Below are positions 52,501 through 61,687 of a stretch of 64,000 nucleotides of DNA, in pieces. Under the pieces are notes generated by a model. It was not told the DNA's origin and searched no databases. It saw nothing but the letters and a program-made list of their open reading frames with translations. The stretch is from assembly GCA_016291405.1 (NCBI GenBank), contig JAEEXG010000002.1, forward strand, positions 1-64,000. Direction: 5' to 3'. The first letter of the stretch is position 1. Each line of letters starts with the position of its first letter. The stretch comes from Lachnospiraceae bacterium (GTDB lineage: Bacteria > Bacillota > Clostridia > Lachnospirales > Lachnospiraceae). Position numbers and translations under genes: made by a program.

Positions 52501-52551
52501 TTCTTTATTTCATACGCCCAATATTATAAATAAAGAAGCGTGTAAAATCAA
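52501..52551 (-). promoter_or_regulatory. pckA promoter (TTGATT-17-TATAAT) with TTCTTTATTT/AAATAAAGAA inverted repeat (52501-52537)
   Basis: Minus-strand -35 at 52546-52551, -10 at 52523-52528; 10-bp perfect arms around the -10/start region. Confidence 0.7.
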
Positions 52552-52571
52552 TAAAATTCCTCTAAAAAATA

Positions 52572-54371
52572 TTATTTTATAGGAGCTGTGGCTTCTTTAA
52601 GCCAGTTGAGTTCTTCACCCTCAAAGTAAGAAGATGTCTTTTCATAAACTGCCTTATGATAAGCATTGATTCTGTCTATATCTTCTTTTGTAAGGTATTT
52701 TGTATCGATTAAGTCCTTATCAAGAGGTGTAAAGGTTAAGTGTTCAAACTTCATGAACTGTCCGTCTGAATTATTTACATCCTTTAAGCAGATAATGACG
52801 TTTTCGATTCTGATTCCGTGGCTTCCCTCGATGTAAACACCGGGTTCATCACTCATAATCATGCCTTCTTCAAGGACAGCTTCTTTAGCGCCTTCAACAT
52901 ACTTCCATCTGATGCCGTGAGGGCCTTCATGAACGTTTAAGATATATCCGACACCGTGGCCTGTACCGCACTTATAGTCGATTCCAAGCTGCCATAAAGG
53001 AAGTCTTGAAAGAATATCTACGTTTCTTCCTGTACATCCGTATAAAAACTTAGCGTCAGCCAAAGCAAGCATACCTGCGGCTGTCTTTGAATAGTGAAGC
53101 TTCATTTCATCGGTTACAGGGCCGCAAGCAAAGGTTCTGGTTACGTCTGTTGTACCTCTTAAGTACTGTCCGCCCGAATCCACCAAAAGCATTCCTTCAG
53201 GCTTTACAACAGCGTGGTTTTCAGGTGTTGCACTATAATGCATCATTGCGGCATTGGGACCGTATCCGCTGATTGTAGGGAAGGATAATTCGATGTAATC
53301 GCTAACCTTGCTTCTTAAGTTATCAATATACTCAGCTGCGCTTACTTCTGTGATTTCAATTTTGCCCACATTCTTTTTAAGCCAGTAAGCAAACTTGCTG
53401 ACACAAACCGAGTCTTCGATATAAGCTTCTCTTAATCTTTTAATTTCCGTTGAATTCTTAATGGCCTTCATAAGCTTGGAAGGATTCATTTTATCAACGA
53501 TCTTTGCTTTCTCAGATATTATTTTATAACATGAGTAATTAACGCCTGATGTATCAAGTAAAACAGAGCCGTCAAAATCGTATTCCGAAAGGAAAGAAAG
53601 CACCTTTTCATAGTCAACAATCTTAACGTTTTTATCCTTTAAATACTCAGCTACTTCTTCGCTTACTTCTTCTTTTTGAATAAACAAGAATGCTTCGTTC
53701 TTTGTGATAAGCATGTAAGAAAGAAATACGGGGTTACATTCTATATCGTTACCACGAATGTTTGTAATCCAGGCAATATCATCAAGGCATGCGACAAAAT
53801 TGTATGAAGCCTTGTTTTCTTCCATCTTTTCTCTGATTCTTTTTAACTTAGAATCAATGCTTTCACCTGTAATGTCATCAGATAAAATCATTAAACGGCT
53901 TACAGGAAGTGCGGGTCTATCCTTCCAAAGTTCTCCCGCAAAATCGTCTTCATAAACCATTTTTGCTTTGTTGTCTGTTAGAATATCTTTAATTTTCTTA
54001 CCTAAAGCAGTCGAAACCATGCGTCCGTCAAAAGAAAGTGTCTCCCCTTCTTTTACGCTTTCGGCTATTTTTTCACTTACTGTAGGAACTCCGGGCTCTC
54101 CCATTTTCATAAGAGTAACGCCTGTTCCTTTAAGCTCATCTTCTGCCTGGATGAAGAATCTTCCATCCGCCCACATGTATGCATTCTCAGAATTTAACAA
54201 AAGAAAAGCATTTTCACCGGTAAAACCGGTGTAATGCTCTCTAATTTTGAAGTAATCTGCAACATACTCCGATGTATGATAATCGTCGCTGGTGCAAAAA
54301 TACCAATCAATATTCTTCTTTTGCATTGCATCACGTAATTCAACTAATCTCTGTGCAATGATGTTTCCCAT
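52572..54371 (-). CDS. Aminopeptidase P family (M24) Xaa-Pro peptidase
   Basis: LLVDSGGQYLRGTTDVTRTFACG; GTGHGVGYILNVHEGPHGI; MIMSDEPGVYIEGSHGIRIEN. Confidence 0.95.
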   Translation of the reverse strand: MGNIIAQRLVELRDAMQKKNIDWYFCTSDDYHTSEYVADYFKIREHYTGFTGENAFLLLNSENAYMWADGRFFIQAEDELKGTGVTLMKMGEPGVPTVSEKIAESVKEGETLSFDGRMVSTALGKKIKDILTDNKAKMVYEDDFAGELWKDRPALPVSRLMILSDDITGESIDSKLKRIREKMEENKASYNFVACLDDIAWITNIRGNDIECNPVFLSYMLITKNEAFLFIQKEEVSEEVAEYLKDKNVKIVDYEKVLSFLSEYDFDGSVLLDTSGVNYSCYKIISEKAKIVDKMNPSKLMKAIKNSTEIKRLREAYIEDSVCVSKFAYWLKKNVGKIEITEVSAAEYIDNLRSKVSDYIELSFPTISGYGPNAAMMHYSATPENHAVVKPEGMLLVDSGGQYLRGTTDVTRTFACGPVTDEMKLHYSKTAAGMLALADAKFLYGCTGRNVDILSRLPLWQLGIDYKCGTGHGVGYILNVHEGPHGIRWKYVEGAKEAVLEEGMIMSDEPGVYIEGSHGIRIENVIICLKDVNNSDGQFMKFEHLTFTPLDKDLIDTKYLTKEDIDRINAYHKAVYEKTSSYFEGEELNWLKEATAPIK

Positions 54372-54373
54372 TA

Positions 54374-55024
54374 TTATTTAGCCTCCAAAATAGAAATAGC
54401 GCTTGAGGTGCCGAGTCTGTCTGCGCCAAGTCTCAAGAATTCTTCCATGTCTTCTCTGGTACGAATTCCGCCGGCTGCCTTGATCTTAACATCTTTACCT
54501 ACGTTCTTTGCAAATAAAGCAACATCTTCATAAGTTGCTCCGTTTGTTCCAAAACCTGTGGATGTCTTGATGTAATCAGCCTTAGCTCTTGTTACACAAC
54601 CGCATAATTTAACCTTTTCTTCGTCAGTTAAATAACATGTTTCGATAATAACCTTTAAAATCTTATCTCCGCATGCTGCCTTAATTGTTCTGATTTCTTC
54701 TTCAATCTTGTCAAAGTCACCGTTCTTTGCATCGTTAATGTTGATAACCATATCAACTTCCGAAGCACCGTCCTTGATAGCTTCTTTAGCTTCTACAACC
54801 TTTGCTGCGGTTACAGAGTAACCCAAAGGGAAACCGATAACTGTACAGATGTTTACTGCATCTCCGTACTTATCATGGATTCTCTTAATGTAGCAAGGGG
54901 GTACACAAACAGATGCAGTCTTATATTTAACTGCTTCGTCGCAAAGTGTAACAATATCCTGCCAGGTGGCAAATGCCTTCAATTGGGTGTGATCGACATG
55001 TGCGTATAATTCCTGATTTGTCAT
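54374..55024 (-). CDS. deoC: Deoxyribose-phosphate aldolase
   Basis: VDHTQLKAFATW; CTVIGFPLGYSVTAAKVVEAKEAIKDGASEVDMVIN; KTSTGFGTNGAT; KAAGGIRT. Confidence 0.98.
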   Translation of the reverse strand: MTNQELYAHVDHTQLKAFATWQDIVTLCDEAVKYKTASVCVPPCYIKRIHDKYGDAVNICTVIGFPLGYSVTAAKVVEAKEAIKDGASEVDMVININDAKNGDFDKIEEEIRTIKAACGDKILKVIIETCYLTDEEKVKLCGCVTRAKADYIKTSTGFGTNGATYEDVALFAKNVGKDVKIKAAGGIRTREDMEEFLRLGADRLGTSSAISILEAK

Positions 55025-55048
55025 TCTAACCTAACCTCCGTTTAAAAC

Positions 55049-55381
55049 TTAAAATAAATACTTGGTTGCCGCTTTTGATGCAACAATCGCGTAATATATT
55101 ATAGCAACAAACTCTATAATCTGCATTACAAACAAAACAACAGAATCTATTGCCAAATAATCTTTAATCACGGTAACGGCACTAAAAACTGATATTATAC
55201 AACCAAAAATAATGCCTCTTATGAACATATAGTTAATGAATCCGGGGATGTCCTTTGCTCTGTCAAGCTTAACCTTTGAGCTTATAAGAGCCTTGGGGAT
55301 TTCACCTGTCTTCTTCATTTTAATATTAATAAAAATCAAATATATTCCGCTTCCGAAAAGGAACAATGTAATTATATCCAT
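55049..55381 (-). CDS. Small membrane protein, unknown
   Basis: Three predicted hydrophobic segments; between deoC and REC-GGDEF genes. Confidence 0.6.
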   Translation of the reverse strand: MDIITLFLFGSGIYLIFINIKMKKTGEIPKALISSKVKLDRAKDIPGFINYMFIRGIIFGCIISVFSAVTVIKDYLAIDSVVLFVMQIIEFVAIIYYAIVASKAATKYLF

Positions 55382-55387
55382 TAAGAA

Positions 55388-56734
55388 TTAACCCTCCGAC
55401 TTAAGCTCTTCAATATCGTACTTTAACAACACATTGGGATTATTGTTGTTTTCATTCCAGTTGTTCATAATTCTGTCAACAACCGACTGGCGCTTTACTT
55501 CATCAACATCCATTAAGATAACCAGAAACTGAGTTGAGGTATATCTTGTGGAAACATCATTTTTACGAAGAGAGTCTTTAATGCACTCATCCAGAATTAT
55601 CATGGACTTGTTAAGCCCTGCCGTATTGTCAGATGTAATGATGGAAAGGTCTTTTAGCGAGAATAAAATAATCTGGATTTTTGAATTTGTACGCATGACG
55701 TATCTTTTCAAAAATCTGTAAATGCTCTTAAAACTGTTATACTCTACTTTAAAAGGTCCGTCGGAAAAGTCCTCTTCATCAATGTATTTTTTTAATTGAA
55801 AAAGATCGATGACCTCTTTGTTTTCTTCATCGGTGAATGAATACTTTTCACTGGGATTATAAAAATGATATCCTGATTTTCCGTTTTGCTTTACATAGTA
55901 AAGAGCCTTATCGGCATTATTATAAAGCTCAATAAAGGTTCTTCCGTCAAAAGGGAATGCCGATATTCCGATTGATACAGAGCTGTAAGAATCATCTTCT
56001 TTAACAACCTTTATTTCATGTTCAACTTCAGTAATCAGGTTTTCAATTCTGTCTGAAAGAAGCTCTTTTCCATAGCTGTTTCGTAAAAAAACGGCAAACT
56101 CATCTCCGCCGATTCTTGCAACTATATCATCTTTATGAACAAAGTTCTTTAATGTCTTTGCAAATGCCACAAGGGCTGCATCGCCAACAACATGTCCGTA
56201 ATTATCATTTATTCCCTTAAAGTTATCAAGGTCGAAAATAAGAAATGAGCCTGTTGAGTCTGAATCCTTTAAAGAATCAAGCTCATCCTGTAAATGCTTT
56301 CTGTTCCAAAGTCCCGTAAGAGCATCCTTATAGGCTTCATCGCGAATGGCTTTATTCTTTTCTTCCTGAACTAAAGCCTTCTCGATTCTTCCAAGCATTA
56401 TTTCAGGCTCATAGGGCTTTCTTATAAAGTCACTTGCGCCTAATCTAAGACCTTTAACTTCACTTCCGTTTTCTGTATCTGCTGTTAAAAATATAACCGG
56501 AATATCGGAAGTCTCCGGATTATCTTTCATGGCTTTGAATGTTTCATACCCATCCATTCCTGGCATTTTAACGTCCAAAAGGACAAGGTCAGGCTTGACC
56601 TTGCCTATCATTTGAAGGGCCTGCTCTCCAGACTTAGCCATAGACAACGCATAGTCGTTTCTAAGGATTTCGCCCACACATTTTAAATTTGTCGTAACGT
56701 CATCAACAATAAGAATATGTTTTTTTACTTTCAC
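55388..56734 (-). CDS. Response regulator-diguanylate cyclase (REC-GGDEF) with C-terminal degenerate GGDEF-like domain
   Basis: LVLLDVKMPGMDGYE; ARIGGDEFAVFL; C-terminal RKNDVSTRYTSTQFLVILM. Confidence 0.9.
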   Translation of the reverse strand: MKVKKHILIVDDVTTNLKCVGEILRNDYALSMAKSGEQALQMIGKVKPDLVLLDVKMPGMDGYETFKAMKDNPETSDIPVIFLTADTENGSEVKGLRLGASDFIRKPYEPEIMLGRIEKALVQEEKNKAIRDEAYKDALTGLWNRKHLQDELDSLKDSDSTGSFLIFDLDNFKGINDNYGHVVGDAALVAFAKTLKNFVHKDDIVARIGGDEFAVFLRNSYGKELLSDRIENLITEVEHEIKVVKEDDSYSSVSIGISAFPFDGRTFIELYNNADKALYYVKQNGKSGYHFYNPSEKYSFTDEENKEVIDLFQLKKYIDEEDFSDGPFKVEYNSFKSIYRFLKRYVMRTNSKIQIILFSLKDLSIITSDNTAGLNKSMIILDECIKDSLRKNDVSTRYTSTQFLVILMDVDEVKRQSVVDRIMNNWNENNNNPNVLLKYDIEELKSEG

Positions 56735-56758
56735 GAAGTAACCCCTATGTATTAAGAA

Positions 56759-58240
56759 TTATAAATTCATGCTTTCTTTTACTGCTGTCTTCATGTCTTT
56801 AACATCCACAACAGTATCGTGAATAACGGGAAGCGTCTGAATTTCTTTAACTGCTTCCGGTATCTCCACATTAGCCGCTTTTGAAAGGATATCAATAAGC
56901 TTGAAATCTTCTTCATTTTCGTATTTAGAATCGATAGCCTTCATTACGGAGCGTGAAAACTTAAAGGGACTTGCGGTTGAAGCAATAACCGTTACTGTCT
57001 TATCATTTGTTTCTTTTACGTATTTATCGTAAGAAGCCGCAGCAACAGCGGTATGTGTATCGATAACATATCCTGTGTCTTCGTATAAATCATGGATTTT
57101 CTTCTTGCAGTCATCCCATGATGCGTATTCGCCCACAAACTCATCTTTAATCTTTGAAAACTCGGAGTTTAATGAGTATTTACCCGATGTTTTAAGATTA
57201 TTCATAAGCTCTTTGTTCTTTTCGGCATCCAAGCCTTCACAAAGATAAATGAGTCTTTCAAGGTTTGAAGAAATTAAAATGTCCATTGAAGGTGAATCAG
57301 TAAGGATAAACTCACGATTCTTATCATAAGTACCGCTCTTAAAGAAATCAAAGAGTACTTTATTATCATTTGATGCGCAGATTAACTTGTTAATGGGAAG
57401 GCCCATCTGCTTTGCGTAGAAAGCCGCAAGAATGTTACCAAAGTTACCTGTGGGAACACAAACGTTAATCTTTTCGCCTTCTTTAATGCGTTCTTCTTTT
57501 AATAACTTTGCATATGCATAAACGTAGTAAACAATCTGAGGAACCAGTCTTCCGATGTTAATGGAGTTAGCACTTGAGAACGCGAAACCTTTCTTTGCCA
57601 TTTCTTCTTTTAAAGAAACATCGGAGAAAAGTTCTTTAACCTTTGACTGACAATCATCAAAGTTACCTTTAACGCCTACAACCTTAACGTTTTTACCGCG
57701 CTGAGTAAGCATCTGAAGTTCCTGAACCTTTGATACACCGCCCTTTGGATAAAAGACGATGATTCTTGTACCGGGAACATCGGCAAAGCCTGCCATGGCT
57801 GCCTTTCCGGTATCACCGCTTGTAGCCGTGAGAATGACGATTTCTTTATCTGAATTGTTTTTCTTTGCTGAGGTAGTCATAAGATGAGGAAGGATCGATA
57901 AAGCCATATCTTTAAAAGCAATGGTCTTTCCGTGGAAAAGTTCAAGGTAATAAACACCTTCGGCTTCTGTTAAGGGCGCGATCTCCTCTGTATCGAATTT
58001 GGAATCATATGCTTTTTCAATACAAGACTTAAGCTCGTCCTCTGTAAAATCATTCAAAAAATCTTTCATTACGATATAAGCGGTTTCTTTGTAATCAAGC
58101 TCGCTTATCTCTTTTAATGATTTTGAAAGTTTGGGGAATTCACTTGGAACAAACAATCCACCGTCATCTGACAAGCCTTTTAAGATTGCCTGAGAGGCTG
58201 TCAATTTGATTGAATTGTCTCTTGTACTTGTATAAAACAT
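56759..58240 (-). CDS. thrC: Threonine synthase
   Basis: GKTIAFKDMALSILPH; ILTATSGDTGKAAMAGF; VPTGNFGNILAAFYAKQMGLP. Confidence 0.97.
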   Translation of the reverse strand: MFYTSTRDNSIKLTASQAILKGLSDDGGLFVPSEFPKLSKSLKEISELDYKETAYIVMKDFLNDFTEDELKSCIEKAYDSKFDTEEIAPLTEAEGVYYLELFHGKTIAFKDMALSILPHLMTTSAKKNNSDKEIVILTATSGDTGKAAMAGFADVPGTRIIVFYPKGGVSKVQELQMLTQRGKNVKVVGVKGNFDDCQSKVKELFSDVSLKEEMAKKGFAFSSANSINIGRLVPQIVYYVYAYAKLLKEERIKEGEKINVCVPTGNFGNILAAFYAKQMGLPINKLICASNDNKVLFDFFKSGTYDKNREFILTDSPSMDILISSNLERLIYLCEGLDAEKNKELMNNLKTSGKYSLNSEFSKIKDEFVGEYASWDDCKKKIHDLYEDTGYVIDTHTAVAAASYDKYVKETNDKTVTVIASTASPFKFSRSVMKAIDSKYENEEDFKLIDILSKAANVEIPEAVKEIQTLPVIHDTVVDVKDMKTAVKESMNL

Positions 58241-58380
58241 ACGAAATCTCCTTTATTATCAAATTACTCTTTTTAAGATAACTTAAAATCCCCGATAGTT
58301 CAATAGGTTAAAGTGAAAAACAACATTATGATTGAGGATAAACTCAAATTATGATAACTTTATTATGTAGGAGAAACTAT

Positions 58381-59175
58381 ATGTTACCGGGAGTTTATAT
58401 TGACAAAAAGAAGAACGGTGAGCTTAATTACCGAGCTTCTATAACAATAGACAAAAAGCATATAAGTCTTGGAAGCTATACGTCCGAAATTCAAGCCTCG
58501 GCCGCTTATTCTCTTGCAAAAAAAATCATGGAGGATACCTCCTATTCTTGTCTTAATTATCAGGAATCATCCCCTTTAAAATACGATAAATACGTGTCTT
58601 TAATTAATTTAAGGGATAATCATTTATATTTCAGTAATCCAATCTACATTCGAAGAAGGGATTTTAGCTACTTCTATTCTCCTTTTGAAGAATTGAAATT
58701 TGATATGGATGATTTGTTTTATTTTTCTCAGCATAAAATCATGTGCAGAGGCAATCATTATTTTGTTGCTGAATACGGTATGCAGACTTCCATAAAAGAA
58801 AGATTCGGCATAAGAAGCTTCTCCGTTGAGGGAAGAGACTTTGTATTTGTGAACTCCGATTCACTTGATTTTAGACGTGAAAATTTAAAGATAATAAATC
58901 ACTTTTACGGTGTAACCGAAATTGAAAAGAAACTAAAGAAAAAATATAAAGCTACAATCCACGTTAAGAGTAATTATGTAGTAGGCATATATCAAACCGA
59001 AAAAGAAGCCGCCATTGCATATAACAAGGCGGCCGATACTCTTACCAAAAACGGATTTGAAAAAGAGTTCTTTCAAAATTATGTTGAGGATTTATCCAAT
59101 AAGGAATATGCGGAAATCTACTCAAACCTTAAGATTTCAGACAGAATCATAAACTTAAAGCCATCACTTAAGTGA
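58381..59175 (+). CDS. AP2-domain protein related to HNH-AP2 endonucleases, HNH degenerate
   Basis: Two AP2-like segments (GVYIDKKKNGELNYRASITIDKKHISLGSYTSEIQASAAYSLAKK; KYKATIHVKSNYVVGIYQTEKEAAIAYNKAAD) around FVFVNSDSLDFRRENLKIIN; RBS AGGAGAAACTATATG. Confidence 0.8.
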   Translation: MLPGVYIDKKKNGELNYRASITIDKKHISLGSYTSEIQASAAYSLAKKIMEDTSYSCLNYQESSPLKYDKYVSLINLRDNHLYFSNPIYIRRRDFSYFYSPFEELKFDMDDLFYFSQHKIMCRGNHYFVAEYGMQTSIKERFGIRSFSVEGRDFVFVNSDSLDFRRENLKIINHFYGVTEIEKKLKKKYKATIHVKSNYVVGIYQTEKEAAIAYNKAADTLTKNGFEKEFFQNYVEDLSNKEYAEIYSNLKISDRIINLKPSLK

Positions 59176-60288
59176 GTAATCAATAAAGCTTATGTTAAAA
59201 TTTACATAGCCTGAAATTCCGTCTACTGTTCCAAGATCCTCATATTGCCACATGGCAAACTTATAAGGGTAATCGGGTTTTTCTTCATTGGGCTGAGAAA
59301 GCCACATATCAAACTCGCTTATAAGCTTAGATAAATCGATTTCTTTAATAAGCCATTCTTTATCTCCATAAACCATGGGAATAAGATTGGCTTCTTTTAT
59401 TGTATTTAAGAATGCTCTGGCAACAATTGTTTTATCATTCTTAGATAATGAATCATAACGTGCTGTGTCGCTTCCGTTAAATTTCATTACATAGGCTATT
59501 GGGTAAGTTACTCTAAAGTCTCCGATCATTTCTACGACTTTATTTGCTTCTTCAATTGCCTCAAGCTCAGTTGTGGCAGCTGAAATAAAGTAAAGCCCTA
59601 CATAAAGCCCTGCATCAGTTGCTCGTTTAATGTTATCGGAATAATAATCATCGATAGTAATCTGACCGCTTTGATAGCCTCTTGCACCGACTCTTATCAT
59701 TACAAAATCAACACCGGCTTTTTTAAGCTTATTAAAATCTACATACCCCTGGTCTTTTGAAATATCAACTCCCCATGTACTGGCCGGTTTGTTGTTTACA
59801 AAATATTTCATCTTACCGGAAGAATCTATTAGATTTTCAAAGTCATACTCATGCTTTGTAAGATTGGGGCTTATTGTAACCCAGTCAAAGGTTCCGTCTT
59901 TATTTACAACCAAAGTATGATGACCGTCGTTTGAATAATCTTCTTCCTTCTTTTCTTCCTTTACTTCTTCTTTGGTTTCTTCTTCCGAAGCTTCTTCCTC
60001 GTCTTCTTTGTAAAGATCGTAAAAATCTAAGTCGCTTGCGGTAAGATTAGAATCGCTTTTAAAAATCGGAGTTTCCTCTTCTTCTTTATCGCTTATTGTA
60101 AAGGCATCCTGAACGGAAGTAACTTTCTTTGCCACATCGGTTTCTTTGTATCTTCTCTTAATGGCATTTTTGTTTACAAGCAAAACTGCCATAACGATAA
60201 GCACTATAGAGGAAATAGCAATAATGGCCGCTATGGTAAAGGTCTTATTCTTATTTACTTCATCAAAGTCATCGTTACCTAATTTCAT
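59164..60288 (-). CDS. Membrane-anchored GH25 lysozyme-like protein lacking DxE catalytic motif
   Basis: TWGVDISKDQGYVDFNKLKKAGVDFVMIRVGARGY; WQYEDLGTVDGISGYVNFNISF; catalytic strand reads YPIAYVMKF. Confidence 0.82.
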   Translation of the reverse strand: MKLGNDDFDEVNKNKTFTIAAIIAISSIVLIVMAVLLVNKNAIKRRYKETDVAKKVTSVQDAFTISDKEEEETPIFKSDSNLTASDLDFYDLYKEDEEEASEEETKEEVKEEKKEEDYSNDGHHTLVVNKDGTFDWVTISPNLTKHEYDFENLIDSSGKMKYFVNNKPASTWGVDISKDQGYVDFNKLKKAGVDFVMIRVGARGYQSGQITIDDYYSDNIKRATDAGLYVGLYFISAATTELEAIEEANKVVEMIGDFRVTYPIAYVMKFNGSDTARYDSLSKNDKTIVARAFLNTIKEANLIPMVYGDKEWLIKEIDLSKLISEFDMWLSQPNEEKPDYPYKFAMWQYEDLGTVDGISGYVNFNISFIDYSLK

Positions 60289-60297
60289 TTATCCCCT

Positions 60298-61098
60298 TTA
60301 TCCTAAATTCATGATTGATTTCTTAGGACATTTTTCTGCACAAACACCACAGTTTGCACATAAAGAATAATCAATTGTGGCATTAAAGTCTGTTACACTT
60401 ACTGCACCCTTAGGACAGTTCTTTTGGCATATTCCGCATCCTATGCAGCCGACTTTACATTGCTTTGTTGTGACTACGCCTTTTTCCTTGTTTGAACATG
60501 CAACGGCATATTTTGCATCGTAAGGAATCAAGGATATTAAATGCTTAGGGCAAACAGCAACGCATTTACCGCAGGCTTTACACTGCTCTTTATCAACGAC
60601 TGCCACTCCGTCAACAACGGAAATCGCACCAAAGGGGCAAACCTTTACGCAGCTTCCGTAGCCAAGGCATCCGTAATTACAGGATTTAGGGCCTCCGTTT
60701 GGAACAAAAGAAAGCATTCTGCAGTCTTCAGAACCTGTGTAATCATAATCAAGAGTAATGTCATCGCAATGCGCTTTACAAGCAACAAAGGCAACCTGTC
60801 TTTCACTCTTGCCTGCCTCTGTACCCATGATTTTGGCTATCTCAGAAGCAACAGCTTCACCGCCAACAGGACACTGGTTTACGGGAGCTTCACCCTTAGC
60901 AATTGCAGCAGCCAAACCCGCACAGCCGGGGAATCCGCATCCACCACAGTTATTTCCGGGAAGAGCTTTTAAAACAGCTTCTTCCTTTTCATTAACTTTT
61001 ACTTTAAATACTATTGCAGCAACACCGAGGAACAGGCCTACAAAAAGCCCAAGTACCAACATAATTATCAATGTAGTAATAATACCGCTAAAATTCAT
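60298..61098 (-). CDS. rnfB: Rnf electron transport complex subunit B
   Basis: LPGNNCGGCGFPGCAGLAAAIAKGEAPVNQCPVGG; multiple 4Fe-4S motifs. Confidence 0.97.
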   Translation of the reverse strand: MNFSGIITTLIIMLVLGLFVGLFLGVAAIVFKVKVNEKEEAVLKALPGNNCGGCGFPGCAGLAAAIAKGEAPVNQCPVGGEAVASEIAKIMGTEAGKSERQVAFVACKAHCDDITLDYDYTGSEDCRMLSFVPNGGPKSCNYGCLGYGSCVKVCPFGAISVVDGVAVVDKEQCKACGKCVAVCPKHLISLIPYDAKYAVACSNKEKGVVTTKQCKVGCIGCGICQKNCPKGAVSVTDFNATIDYSLCANCGVCAEKCPKKSIMNLG

Positions 61099-61108
61099 GC
61101 TGTACCTC

Positions 61109-61687
61109 CTAGAGCAATCCTGCGAAACCGCAGAATGCAATGGCCATAAGACCTGCCGATATCAAAACGATAGGCATTCCTTGGAAAGGCTTGGGAATGT
61201 CGTTATATTGCATCTTTTCACGAATACCCGCCAAAATGACGATGGAAATTGTAAATCCAACGCTTGTGGCAAATCCGTTAACGGTACCTTCCAAAAGTGA
61301 ATAATCTTTTTGGACGTTTGTAATTGCAATACCAAGTACCGCACAGTTTGTGGTAATCAAAGGAAGGTAAACGCCAAGGGCTTTATATAAAGCAGGCATA
61401 AACTTCTTTAAAAACATTTCAACAAACTGAACCAAAGCCGCAATAACCAAAATAAACACTATGGTCTTTAAAAAGGTTAAATTAAAAGGAGCTAAAATGC
61501 CCTTATAAATTAAACCGGTTACAATGCTTGAAAGCGTAATTACGAAAATGACCGCAGCTCCCATTCCGGCAGCAGTCTTAACCTTTTTTGAAACGCCAAG
61601 GAAAGGACAAAGGCCTAAAAACTGGCTTAGCACAACGTTGTTGATTAAAGCCGAGCCAAGTGATAAAAGAATTAAACTCTTAATCAT
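61109..61687 (-). CDS. rnfA: Rnf complex subunit A
   Basis: LINNVVLSQFLGLCPFLGVSKKVKTAAGMG. Confidence 0.97.
   Translation of the reverse strand: MIKSLILLSLGSALINNVVLSQFLGLCPFLGVSKKVKTAAGMGAAVIFVITLSSIVTGLIYKGILAPFNLTFLKTIVFILVIAALVQFVEMFLKKFMPALYKALGVYLPLITTNCAVLGIAITNVQKDYSLLEGTVNGFATSVGFTISIVILAGIREKMQYNDIPKPFQGMPIVLISAGLMAIAFCGFAGLL

Noticed and set aside
58240-58380. Possible T-box or threonine riboswitch upstream of thrC
   Set aside because: Gap is too short and I see no T-box sequence or specifier stem
60758-61300. 180-aa plus-strand ORF over rnfA/rnfB
   Set aside because: Antisense to two strongly supported rnf genes; no motif
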